Assembly (NCBI GenBank): GCA_964569315.1
Contig: CAZMUZ010000039.1
Location: 1-29,671 of the forward strand
Length of the DNA stretch: 29,671 bases
Reading direction: 5' to 3'
DNA from: CADEFF01 sp964569315
GTDB lineage: Bacteria; Pseudomonadota; Alphaproteobacteria; Dongiales; Dongiaceae
Below the pieces are notes generated by a model. It was given only the letters and a program-made list of their open reading frames with translations. It searched no databases and was not told where the DNA came from. This document shows, one piece after another, positions 7,750 to 15,429 of this stretch; positions within the stretch are counted from its first letter, which is position 1; each line of letters opens with the position of its first letter. Position numbers and translations under genes: made by a program.

Positions 7750-7964
7750 TTGTTGCCGTTCTTGCCGTCGAGCGATGCAGCACGAAGCGCCATCGGGCGG
7801 AGGCGGGAAGCGCGTCGGCGGCGTTCTCTCGGGCGACGAAAGGTGGACGCCACGCGCCACGGACTCGAAGGATTTTGTCGTCGCGGCAACGACCGCGACG
7901 AAGGATCTGACTGCCGGTCTAGGCCGGATCGAGGAACAAACCAATGAAACATGGGAGGCAGGTT

Positions 7965-8810
7965 ATGAGTGCAGGCTGGAGGCTGAAGCTCGCTGGGCTC
8001 GCATTCGGACTTTCCGCGGGGCTCTTGCTCTCCGTCGGCGCCGGCGCGACGGACCTTGCGGAGATCAAGTCCAATGGCAAGGTCACGGTCGGAACGGAGG
8101 CCGCTTACGCGCCGTTCGAATTCGTGGAAGATGGAAAGATCGTCGGGTACGACAAGGATGTGCTGGACCGCATCGTCGCGGCCTGGGGCGTCGAGCTCGA
8201 GCAGCTTGACGTGCCCTTCGCGGGCATCCTCACCGGCCTCGACCAAGGCAAATACGACATTGTCTCGACGGCCCTCATCATGAATCCGGAACGGGCGGCG
8301 AAATACGCCTTCACCATGCCGGTCGCGGTGGCCCAGGTCGCCATCATGAAGCGCAAGGGCGACGACAAGATTACTTCGGTCGAGGATCTGACCGGCCTCT
8401 CGATCGGCGGTCCGGTGCCGCCCTCCGGTCCGACCTCGGTCCTCACCAACTACAACGAGGAGCTGAAGGCGACCGGCAAGGGAGCCGACCAGATCGTTCA
8501 TTTCCAGGGCGATCCGGAACTCTTCCTCGGGCTCGCCAACGGCCAGATCGACGGCGCCGTCGAAACCATGCTGGTGATCAACGAGGCGATGAAGAAACAG
8601 CCCGACACCTTCGAGGTGGTGGGAACCATCGGCGAGCCTTTCTACATCGGCTGGGTAGTGCGTCCGGCGGATACGGCGCTGCGGGACTCCATCAACGAGG
8701 AGATTCGCAAGCTTCGGGACAGCGGCGAGCTCGCCAAGCTGCAGGAGAAGTGGTTCGGCTTCTCCATGGAGATCCCGGATTCGGGCTATCTGCCGCCGAA
8801 CGCGAAGTGA
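7965..8810 (+). CDS. Polar amino acid ABC transporter, periplasmic substrate-binding protein
   Basis: 281 residues. The signal peptide has a Lys/Arg start, a hydrophobic core and cleavage near AGA-TDL (about residue 29). The SBP family 3 fold is clear: GTEAAYAPFEFVEDGKIVGYDKDV, the carboxylate-binding Arg in NPERAAKYAF, and a closing segment LAKLQEKWFG. At the position where the family usually has the amino-group-binding Asp, the sequence reads IDGAVETML, giving Glu. ATG 7965 is chosen over ATG 7944 because GGGAGG at 7953-7958 precedes it by 6 bases. It supplies ligand to the two permeases and ATPase downstream. The ligand is unknown; the pocket change hints at something other than a simple alpha-amino acid. 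Confidence 0.9.
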   Translation: MSAGWRLKLAGLAFGLSAGLLLSVGAGATDLAEIKSNGKVTVGTEAAYAPFEFVEDGKIVGYDKDVLDRIVAAWGVELEQLDVPFAGILTGLDQGKYDIVSTALIMNPERAAKYAFTMPVAVAQVAIMKRKGDDKITSVEDLTGLSIGGPVPPSGPTSVLTNYNEELKATGKGADQIVHFQGDPELFLGLANGQIDGAVETMLVINEAMKKQPDTFEVVGTIGEPFYIGWVVRPADTALRDSINEEIRKLRDSGELAKLQEKWFGFSMEIPDSGYLPPNAK

Positions 8811-8869
8811 CGGTTGAGTTCGCTACTCTCGACAATCGGGCGCCATGAGGTGCGATTTCGGAAATGACC

Positions 8870-8900
8870 CGTGGGGCCGACGCAGGACGCCGGCCCCACG
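8870..8900 (+). other. Strong hairpin between binding-protein and permease genes
   Basis: CGTGGGGCCG (8870-8879) and CGGCCCCACG (8891-8900) form a perfect 10-bp stem with an 11-base loop. It lies in the 114-base gap after the binding-protein gene. Such structures commonly stabilise the upstream message or cause partial termination, so the binding protein is made in excess over the permeases. No T-run follows. Confidence 0.65.
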
Positions 8901-8924
8901 ATGTCCCATCGTCGCGGTCAGCGG

Positions 8925-9587
8925 ATGACATTCGATTTCGGCGTGGTGGTCTATGCGCTGCCCTATCTTCTGGAGGGGGCGAAGCTCACCCTTTCCATGA
9001 CGCTGCTCGCGATCCTGCTCGGCGTTCCGGTCGGGATCGGCCTGTTCATCGGACTGCAGTCGGGCGGCGCGGTTCTGCGCAAGGCAATCAGCCTCTATAT
9101 CAGCTTCGCGCGCGGAACCCCGCTGTTCATCCAGATCCTCGTCGTCTACTACCTGCTGCCCAGCATCGGCCTCGACATACCGAGCTTCTTCGCGGCGGTG
9201 ATAGCCCTCAGCCTCAATAGCGGGGCCTATATCTCGGAGATGATTCGCGGCGGATTGACCGCCATTCCGAGGGGACAGATCGAGGCCGCCCGCGCTCTCG
9301 CCATGCCGCGCCGGCTGATCTGGCGGCGGATAACCCTGCCGCAGATCTTCGCCCTCATCCTGCCGCCCCTGACGGTCGAATTCACGGCGCTACTCAAGGC
9401 TTCGGCCCTGGTCTCCGTCATCGGCGTGATCGAGCTTACGCGCACCGCGCAGCAGATCGTGGCGGCGACCTTCCGCCCCATCGAGATCTGGATCGCGGTC
9501 GGGTTGATCTATTTCGTGATGTGCTACGCGCTCGGCGCGCTCACGCGCCGGATCGAGCGCGGCACCGCCGTCTATCGCCCGCACTGA
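8925..9587 (+). CDS. Polar amino acid ABC transporter, permease subunit 1
   Basis: 220 residues of the HisMQ family (His/Glu/Gln/Arg/opine type), with about five membrane helices and the cytoplasmic coupling loop EAARALAMPRRLIWRRITLPQ (EAA motif). FARGTPLFIQI matches the family's RGTPxxVQ signature. ATG 8925 fits the usual short N-terminus; the frame is open back to GTG 8871, but that stretch is the hairpin region. The second permease starts 5 bases after the stop. Confidence 0.9.
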   Translation: MTFDFGVVVYALPYLLEGAKLTLSMTLLAILLGVPVGIGLFIGLQSGGAVLRKAISLYISFARGTPLFIQILVVYYLLPSIGLDIPSFFAAVIALSLNSGAYISEMIRGGLTAIPRGQIEAARALAMPRRLIWRRITLPQIFALILPPLTVEFTALLKASALVSVIGVIELTRTAQQIVAATFRPIEIWIAVGLIYFVMCYALGALTRRIERGTAVYRPH

Positions 9588-9592
9588 TCGCC

Positions 9593-10288
9593 ATGGATAT
9601 CGAGCTTTCCCTCCTCGCCTACGCGATGCCGGTTCTCCTCAAGGGAATGGGTAATACGCTCTTCTTCTGTTCGATCTCGATGGTCATCGGCTTTGTGCTG
9701 GCGGTGGGAATCGCCCTCGCGCGGCTTTCTCGCCGTGCGGCGTTGCGTCTGCCGGCGCTATGGTTCGTCGAGCTCATCCGCAACACGCCGTTCCTCGTCC
9801 AGGCTTTCCTGGTTTTCTTCGCCCTGCCCAAGCTCGGCATCCGCTTCAGCGCGACCTCGGCGGGCATCATCGTGCTCTCGCTCTATGCCTCGGCCTATTT
9901 CACCGAAGCGATCCGCGGCGCCATCCTTTCCGTGCCGAGGGGGCAGATGGAGGCGGCGCGTGCCGTCGGCATGCCCCATTTCCGGGCGATGCGGCGAATC
10001 ATCTTTCCGCAGATGCTGGGCTATCTGCTGCCGGCCCTCACCAACCAGGTGATCGGCGTGATCAAGGAATCGGCAGCGCTCTCCATCATCACCGTGCCCG
10101 AGGCGGCGATGGCGGCGCAGGTCGTGCTCGGCGTCTCTTTCAGTCCGGTCGAGACCTATATCATGGTCGCGCTGCTTTATTGGATGGTGACGGCGACGAT
10201 CGCCGCCATCATGCTCAAGCTCGAGCGTCGCGTGCTCGGATCGCGATCTGCGTCCGGCGCCGCCCTGCCCAAGCCGGCAACGAGCTGA
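9593..10288 (+). CDS. Polar amino acid ABC transporter, permease subunit 2
   Basis: 231 residues, HisMQ family, with a hydrophobic N-terminal helix, the RNTPFLVQ signature and the EAA coupling loop EAARAVGMPHFRAMRRIIFPQ. It pairs with the preceding permease to form the transmembrane channel. The start at ATG 9593 avoids overlap with the preceding gene. The C-terminus is a short cytoplasmic tail (GSRSASGAA). Confidence 0.9.
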   Translation: MDIELSLLAYAMPVLLKGMGNTLFFCSISMVIGFVLAVGIALARLSRRAALRLPALWFVELIRNTPFLVQAFLVFFALPKLGIRFSATSAGIIVLSLYASAYFTEAIRGAILSVPRGQMEAARAVGMPHFRAMRRIIFPQMLGYLLPALTNQVIGVIKESAALSIITVPEAAMAAQVVLGVSFSPVETYIMVALLYWMVTATIAAIMLKLERRVLGSRSASGAALPKPATS

Positions 10289-10308
10289 TCTGGGGACCGA
10301 CCGCCACC

Positions 10309-11103
10309 ATGCCCGGCGCCGACGCGCAACCGATCATCAGGATCGAGAACCTCCACAAGCGGTTTGGCGGGCTGCATGTGCTGAAGGGCATCGATCTTGC
10401 CGTCAAGGCCGGCGAGAAGATCTGCATCGTGGGGCCGAGCGGCTCGGGCAAGAGCACGCTGCTCCGCTGCATCAACTTCCTGGAGGAACCGGACGACGGC
10501 ATGGTGTGGCTCGACGGCGCGCCGATGGGCTTCCTCAAGACCGCCGATGGACAGCGGAAGCGCGCGTCGGAATCGGAAGTGAACCGGCTGCGCGCCGGCG
10601 TCGGGATGGTGTTCCAGAACTTCAATCTCTGGGGCCATATGACCGTGCTGCACAACATCATCGAGGCGCCGATGAATGTCCGCGGGCTCGACCGCAGACA
10701 AGCGGAGGCGCAGGCCTGCCGCCTGCTCGAGCGGATCGGCCTCATCGAGAAGAGGGATGCCTATCCCTCGCAATTGTCGGGCGGGCAGCAGCAGCGCGTC
10801 GCGATCGCCCGTGCGCTTGCCATGGAGCCGAAGATCATGCTCTTCGACGAGCCGACATCGGCGCTCGATCCGGAACTGGTCGGCGAGGTGCTCGAGGTGA
10901 TGCGGGCGCTGGCGCGCGAGGGCATGACCATGCTCGTCGTGACGCACGAGATGGGTTTCGCCTCGGAAGTCGCGGACCGCGTGGTTTTCATGGATCAGGG
11001 GGCAATTCTCGAAGAGGCGCCGCCCATCGAGTTCTTCCGCGCGCCGAAAAACGAACGCGCCGCGCAATTCCTGGCAAAGGTGATCCGACGAGGCACGGCA
11101 TGA
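10309..11103 (+). CDS. Polar amino acid ABC transporter, ATP-binding subunit
   Basis: 264 residues with a complete ATPase core: Walker A GPSGSGKST (42-50), Q-loop VFQNFNLW, signature LSGGQQQR (156-163), Walker B IMLFDE (176-181), D-loop SALD and switch His in VTHEM. This is the HisP/GlnQ class. It energises the importer and completes the transport set. The stop overlaps the next ATG (ATGA at 11100-11103), so the SDR downstream is translationally coupled to transport. Confidence 0.94.
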   Translation: MPGADAQPIIRIENLHKRFGGLHVLKGIDLAVKAGEKICIVGPSGSGKSTLLRCINFLEEPDDGMVWLDGAPMGFLKTADGQRKRASESEVNRLRAGVGMVFQNFNLWGHMTVLHNIIEAPMNVRGLDRRQAEAQACRLLERIGLIEKRDAYPSQLSGGQQQRVAIARALAMEPKIMLFDEPTSALDPELVGEVLEVMRALAREGMTMLVVTHEMGFASEVADRVVFMDQGAILEEAPPIEFFRAPKNERAAQFLAKVIRRGTA

Positions 11104-11894
11104 CGGACAGGACGACATCGGCGCGGGACGACCCCCCGGTCGCGATCCTCACGGGTCTTTCGCATCCGGTCGGCGCGGCGATCGCCCGCCGCCTCGCACG
11201 GGCGGGCAATCGCCTGTTGCTTGCCGACGGCCCGCCAGACTTGCGGGTGGAGATCGAGACGGCGGCAAGGGCTATGGGCGGCGAAGCGGCGATTCCGGAC
11301 AAGATCGGGGACGAGGAGGATGTCGACGCTCTCGTGGGCGCGGCGCTGTCGCGCTTCGGTAGACTCGACATGCTGATCCGTGGTCCGGAGCGCGGCGGCG
11401 ACGAACCCTGGCTCGCGGCGGGTGCCGGAACCGATGGGCCGGGGCGGCAGCTCGAGAACTTCCTGCGGCTCACGCGCGCCGCCGTTCGTCCGATGATCGA
11501 CGGCGGCGGCGGGCGCGTCGTCCATGTCGTGTCGGCCGCCGGGCGCTATCGCTCGGCCTATATGCGGGCCGAAGGGATGCCGGCGAGCTTCGCGCTCGGG
11601 GCGAGCCGCGACGGCGCCATCCTGGCGGCCACCCGCCAGCTCGCCTTCGAACTGGCGCCGTACAAGATCCGGCTCAACGCCGTCGCCATGGGGCTGATCC
11701 GCACGCCGGAGACGGAAACCGTCTGGCGAGGCCTTGCCGAACGCGACCGGCAGTTCCTCCGCGAGGAGATCTCGCTGCAGCGGCTCGGCGAGCCGGAGGA
11801 GGTGGCGGCCGTGATCGAGTTCCTCGCATCGCCCGTCAGCAGCTATGTCACCGGCACGGCCATCGACGTGAATGGCGGCTGGTGGATGTCGTGA
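11100..11894 (+). CDS. SDR-family protein lacking catalytic Tyr and Lys (probable pseudoenzyme)
   Basis: 264 residues. The overall SDR fold is recognisable: TGLSHPVG (18-25) at the nucleotide loop, a Ser in VVSAAG (S145), ELAPYKIRLNAVAMG, and the C-terminal YVTGTAIDVNGGW. The active-site YxxxK is replaced: the aligned stretch FALGASR has Leu166 for Tyr and Arg170 for Lys. The NNAG motif is lost (IRGPE), and the middle Gly of TGxxxGxG is Pro. The gene is intact, not decayed, and lies in an operon. It overlaps the ATPase gene by ATGA and is followed 11 bases later by a normal SDR, so a regulatory or heterodimer partner role is plausible. Confidence 0.8.
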   Translation: MTDRTTSARDDPPVAILTGLSHPVGAAIARRLARAGNRLLLADGPPDLRVEIETAARAMGGEAAIPDKIGDEEDVDALVGAALSRFGRLDMLIRGPERGGDEPWLAAGAGTDGPGRQLENFLRLTRAAVRPMIDGGGGRVVHVVSAAGRYRSAYMRAEGMPASFALGASRDGAILAATRQLAFELAPYKIRLNAVAMGLIRTPETETVWRGLAERDRQFLREEISLQRLGEPEEVAAVIEFLASPVSSYVTGTAIDVNGGWWMS

Positions 11895-11905
11895 CGGGTG
11901 GCGCC

Positions 11906-12670
11906 ATGAAACTCAAGGACAAGGTTGCGATCGTCACCGGCGCGGCGAGCGGCATCGGGCGTGCCACGGCGACCGCATTTCTCGAGGAAGGCGCCTCGGT
12001 CGCCTTCGTCGATCGGCACGAGGCCGCGCTGGCGCGGTTGCGGGAAACGCATGTGCCGCTTGCCGAACGAATGATGACCATCGGTGCCGACGCAACCAGC
12101 GCGCAGGATTTCGAGCGGGTAGCCGAAGCCGTCACCCGGCGCTGGGGGCGCATCGACATTCTCGTCAACAATGTCGGCGGTGCGATCGGGGCCGTCGGGC
12201 TCGATGTGACGGAGGCCGACTGGGATGCGACCGTGGCCCTCAGCCTCAAAAGCCACTTCCTCGGCTGTCGGGCGGTCGCCCCCACCATGCGCGCCCAGCG
12301 CAAGGGCCGCATCATTTGCATCGCATCGAATGCGGGGAAATTCCGCAGCAATACCGGAACCTCGAGCCTCGCCTACAGCGCCGCCAAGGGCGGCGTGCTG
12401 CAACTGGCCCGCACCCTGGCGCACGAGCTGGGGCCTTTCGGCATCACCGTCAATGCGATCGCACCGGGGAGCGTGCTTTCCGATGCGGGCAAGGAAGAGA
12501 CGGCCGCCATGCCGCCGCTGCTGCTCGAGCGCGTGATGCGGGAAACGGCGCTCGGTTACTTCGCCGAGCCGGAGGAGATGGCCAGCATCGCGGTCTTCCT
12601 CGCATCGGACGATGCGAGCTATGTCACCGGCGCGACCATCATCGCCAATGGCGGCTGGTGCACAAGCTAG
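11906..12670 (+). CDS. Short-chain dehydrogenase/reductase
   Basis: 254 residues, classical SDR with TGAASGIG (11-18), NNVGG (88-92), catalytic S141, Y157 and K161 (AYSAAKGG), NAIAPG and a C-terminal YVTGATIIANGGW. The Asp in FVDRHEA at the end of the second strand suggests NAD rather than NADP. ATG 11906 follows GGGTGG; the frame opens earlier at GTG 11882. It is the last gene of the importer operon and probably oxidises a hydroxylated intermediate of the imported compound. The substrate is not predictable. Confidence 0.9.
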   Translation: MKLKDKVAIVTGAASGIGRATATAFLEEGASVAFVDRHEAALARLRETHVPLAERMMTIGADATSAQDFERVAEAVTRRWGRIDILVNNVGGAIGAVGLDVTEADWDATVALSLKSHFLGCRAVAPTMRAQRKGRIICIASNAGKFRSNTGTSSLAYSAAKGGVLQLARTLAHELGPFGITVNAIAPGSVLSDAGKEETAAMPPLLLERVMRETALGYFAEPEEMASIAVFLASDDASYVTGATIIANGGWCTS

Positions 12671-12686
12671 GCTCGGAGAGCCGAGA
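12671..12686. terminator. Stem-loop between convergent genes
   Basis: CTCGG (12672-12676) and CCGAG (12681-12685) form a short stem with an AGAG loop in the 24-base gap between the SDR and the minus-strand kinase. It could act on both transcripts, but lacks a T-run. Confidence 0.3.
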
Positions 12687-12694
12687 GTTCGCCG

Positions 12695-15295
12695 CTATCG
12701 CAGCGCACCGCCGGACCCGCCGTTCTGGATAGTGAGCAGCACCCTTTCGAACGCGGTCAGCTCATAAGGTTTCGCCAGATAGAAGATCCGCCCGGCCGAC
12801 GCGACGCTCTTGGCGGCGTCGCGATCGGATCCGGAGGCGATCACCACGCCGAGGTCCGGTCGCCTGTTGCGTGCTGCGACGATGAGTTCTCCGCCGCTCA
12901 TGCCCGGCAGCCCCAGGTCGGTCATCATCACGTCGATATCCGGGTCCCTTGCGATCGCATCGAGGGCCGCCTGACCGGTCGGCGCTTCGATAACGATGCA
13001 GCCGAGTTCCTCGGCGAGATCGACGGCGCCCAGACGCACCAGCGGGTCATCTTCGACGATGAGAAGCTTCAGGCCGTGCCGCAACGAGACACTGTCCGCC
13101 GCCGCCGATAGTCCGGCCGCCGGCCGCGGAGCGCCGCGGGGCGCGGCAAGCACCGCGCGGATCTTGCGGGCAAGCTCGTCGCGCTTGTAGGGCTTGCTCA
13201 GGAGCGAGACGCCTGCGTCCAGCCGGCCGTGATGGATGACGGCGTTCTCCGTGTAGCCGGAGGTGTAGAGGATCGCGAGATCGGGCAGCGCCGCCTGCGC
13301 GCGGCGCGCCATCTCGCGGGTGCTGATGTTGCTCGGCGTCACCACGTCAGTGAAGAGCAGGTCGATCGGTTTGCCGGAAAGCACGATCTCCAGTGCCGCG
13401 TCCGCATTTTCCGCCTCGATCGTCCGATAGCCGAGCTCGCTCAGCATATCGATCGCCGCGTGGCGCACCCCTGCATCGTCCTCCACCACGAGGATCGTTT
13501 CGTGCCCGCCGATGACGCTGCCGGCCGCCAGGTCCTCGATCTCGTCCTCGGGGCGGCGAACGCGGGGCAGATAGAGCTTCACCGCCGTGCCTTCGCCGCG
13601 CTCGCTGTAGATCTTCACATGGCCGCCCGACTGCTTCACGAAGCCATAGACCATGCTGAGGCCGAGGCCGGTGCCCTGGCCTTCCGGCTTGGTGGTGAAG
13701 AAGGGCTCGAAGGCGCGAGACACGACATCGGCATCCATGCCCACGCCGGTATCGGCCACCGCCAGCATGACATACTGACCGGGCGCCACTTCGGCGTGGC
13801 GCGCGGCATAGTTTTCGTCGAGGAAGGCATTGGAAAGCTCGATGGTGAGCTTGCCGCCGTTCGGCATGGCGTCGCGGGCATTGATGGCGAGATTCAGCAC
13901 CGCGTTCTCGATCTGGTGCCGGTCGGCGAGCGTGTTCCACAGCCCGGCACCGACGATCGTCTCGATCTCGTAAGTCTCCCCGAGGGTCCGACGCAGCATG
14001 TCGCTCATGTCGGCGATCATGCGGCCGAAATTGATGACTTTGGGTTCGAGCGGCTGACGGCGGGCGAAGGCGAGAAGCTGGCGGGTGAGGCGGGCGCCGC
14101 GTTCCGCGCCCGCGACGGCCGATTGCAGCCGCTGGGTCGCCTTCGCGTCGCCGCGGATCACCGGCTCCAGCAGATCGAGGTTGGTGTTGATGACCTGCAG
14201 CAGATTGTTGAAGTCATGCGCGACGCCACCCGTCAGATGGCCGATCGCTTCCATTTTCTGCGACTGCCTGATGATGGCTTCGGATTGTAGTCGGCGGGTG
14301 ATGTCGGACGCGGTCACGACGAATCCGCCGGAGGCGAGGCCGCTGCAATAGACCTCGACGTCGCGGTTTCCGCGGCGTAGCTGCAGCAGCTTGTCCGTGC
14401 AGATGAAGCTGCCGGTTTCGGGCGAGTGGGCCACCAGCGCGTCGATCACCGGTTCTGGCCGCATGCGGTCGTTGGCGATGAAGCTCGCCAGCGGCTCGTT
14501 CACGCGCGCAAGAGTATCGGGGAAATCGAGAATCCGCATGAAACCCTTGTTCCAGGCGATCAGGGCGCCCTTGCCGTCGAAGGCCGCTATGCCTTCGCGC
14601 ACATTGTCGAGTGTGACCTGCAGGAACGAGGCTTGCTGCGTCAGTGCCTGCTCCGCGGCGCCAAGGCTCCGGACATTGCGATGAAGCAGGTAGGCAGCGC
14701 CCAACAGGCCGAAGAGCGCGCAAGCGGAGCCGATCAGCGTCGCCATGAAGTTGAGGCGCTGGGCCGACGCGGAATTGCTGAGGCGCACCGTGAGGAGGCC
14801 GCTCTCCTCGGCCTTGAGCTCGCCGAGCACGCGGCGGATCTCTTCCATCGCGGTGGTGCCCATCCCGCTCAGCAGGACTTGGCGCGCAGCGGGGAGGCCC
14901 TCCGCGTGGAACGCGTCGAGTCCGGAATGCAGTGCGGAAAGGCGCGCGCCGATGAGCATCTCGAGCGCATCGATTCGGTCGCGTTGACTGGGATTGTCGC
15001 TGACCAGCGCCTTCATCCGCTCGAGTTGTTTCGGGATCGCCTCGATCGCCGTGCGATAGGGAGCGAGATAGGAATCTTCGTCGGTGATAAGGTAGCCGCG
15101 CTGACCGGTTTCGGCGTCCTGAACCAAGGAGAGCAACGCGCGCGTGGTGTCGATCACGTCGTAGGTATGCTCGACCAGCGCGCGGCTCTGCGCGAGATTC
15201 TCGGATGCCTGGAAGGTGACGAGGCTGGCTGCGCAGAACGCAACAAAAACCGGGATCAGGAACCCCGCCAGGACACCCGCGGTAACTCGCCGCAT
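12695..15295 (-). CDS. CHASE3-PAS hybrid sensor histidine kinase with two receiver domains
   Basis: 866 residues. Order: membrane helix (about 6-27), periplasmic CHASE3 domain (about 30-180, with ETGQRGYLIT), second helix (about 184-205), PAS (about 222-335), dimerisation domain with His360 in GGVAHDFNN, ATPase domain with the N-box NLAINARDAM and GTGLGLS, then two receivers with phosphoacceptor D650 (LLFTDVV) and D793 (MMTDLGLPG). Both receivers keep the conserved Lys (KPY). ATG 15295 has GAGG just upstream. No HPt or DNA-binding output domain is present, so it must signal to another protein. It is transcribed in the same direction as the acyl-CoA dehydrogenase gene, 134 bases behind it. Confidence 0.93.
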   Translation of the reverse strand: MRRVTAGVLAGFLIPVFVAFCAASLVTFQASENLAQSRALVEHTYDVIDTTRALLSLVQDAETGQRGYLITDEDSYLAPYRTAIEAIPKQLERMKALVSDNPSQRDRIDALEMLIGARLSALHSGLDAFHAEGLPAARQVLLSGMGTTAMEEIRRVLGELKAEESGLLTVRLSNSASAQRLNFMATLIGSACALFGLLGAAYLLHRNVRSLGAAEQALTQQASFLQVTLDNVREGIAAFDGKGALIAWNKGFMRILDFPDTLARVNEPLASFIANDRMRPEPVIDALVAHSPETGSFICTDKLLQLRRGNRDVEVYCSGLASGGFVVTASDITRRLQSEAIIRQSQKMEAIGHLTGGVAHDFNNLLQVINTNLDLLEPVIRGDAKATQRLQSAVAGAERGARLTRQLLAFARRQPLEPKVINFGRMIADMSDMLRRTLGETYEIETIVGAGLWNTLADRHQIENAVLNLAINARDAMPNGGKLTIELSNAFLDENYAARHAEVAPGQYVMLAVADTGVGMDADVVSRAFEPFFTTKPEGQGTGLGLSMVYGFVKQSGGHVKIYSERGEGTAVKLYLPRVRRPEDEIEDLAAGSVIGGHETILVVEDDAGVRHAAIDMLSELGYRTIEAENADAALEIVLSGKPIDLLFTDVVTPSNISTREMARRAQAALPDLAILYTSGYTENAVIHHGRLDAGVSLLSKPYKRDELARKIRAVLAAPRGAPRPAAGLSAAADSVSLRHGLKLLIVEDDPLVRLGAVDLAEELGCIVIEAPTGQAALDAIARDPDIDVMMTDLGLPGMSGGELIVAARNRRPDLGVVIASGSDRDAAKSVASAGRIFYLAKPYELTAFERVLLTIQNGGSGGALR

Positions 15296-15429
15296 GTCGC
15301 CTCAACCCCTCGCTTTGCGCGCCGGACAATAGCACGCCCGTTCGCGCGGACGCCATTGCGGCAGCCCTTGCCGGGCGCGGAAGACGGCGCTTTCTGCGGC
15401 CGCCCGCGGCGGAAGGGTCGGACGAGCCC

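Larger units (their letters stand above)
7572..7964. promoter_or_regulatory. Divergent control region between ureohydrolase-like gene and ABC importer
   Basis: A 393-base gene-free stretch with regulatory structure. It holds a promoter for the importer (7722-7749), a possible promoter for the minus-strand gene (CGTCAA at 7665-7670 as TTGACG, TTTCTG at 7642-7647, spacing 17), the palindrome at 7673-7689, two more TTGCGA copies at 7585-7590 and 7593-7598, and a strong hairpin at 7610-7635. Bases 7750-7940 show nothing recognisable and would form a long leader for the importer mRNA. Confidence 0.55.

Noticed and set aside
7572..8501. Extension of the ureohydrolase frame upstream to 8501
   Set aside because: The extra 310 residues overlap the binding-protein gene and have no similarity to the family; GTG 7571 has a clear ribosome-binding site.
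12945..12960. TTGCGATCGCA inside the CHASE3 kinase gene as a third operator
   Set aside because: It is within coding sequence and lacks the 5-base spacing of the two intergenic sites.
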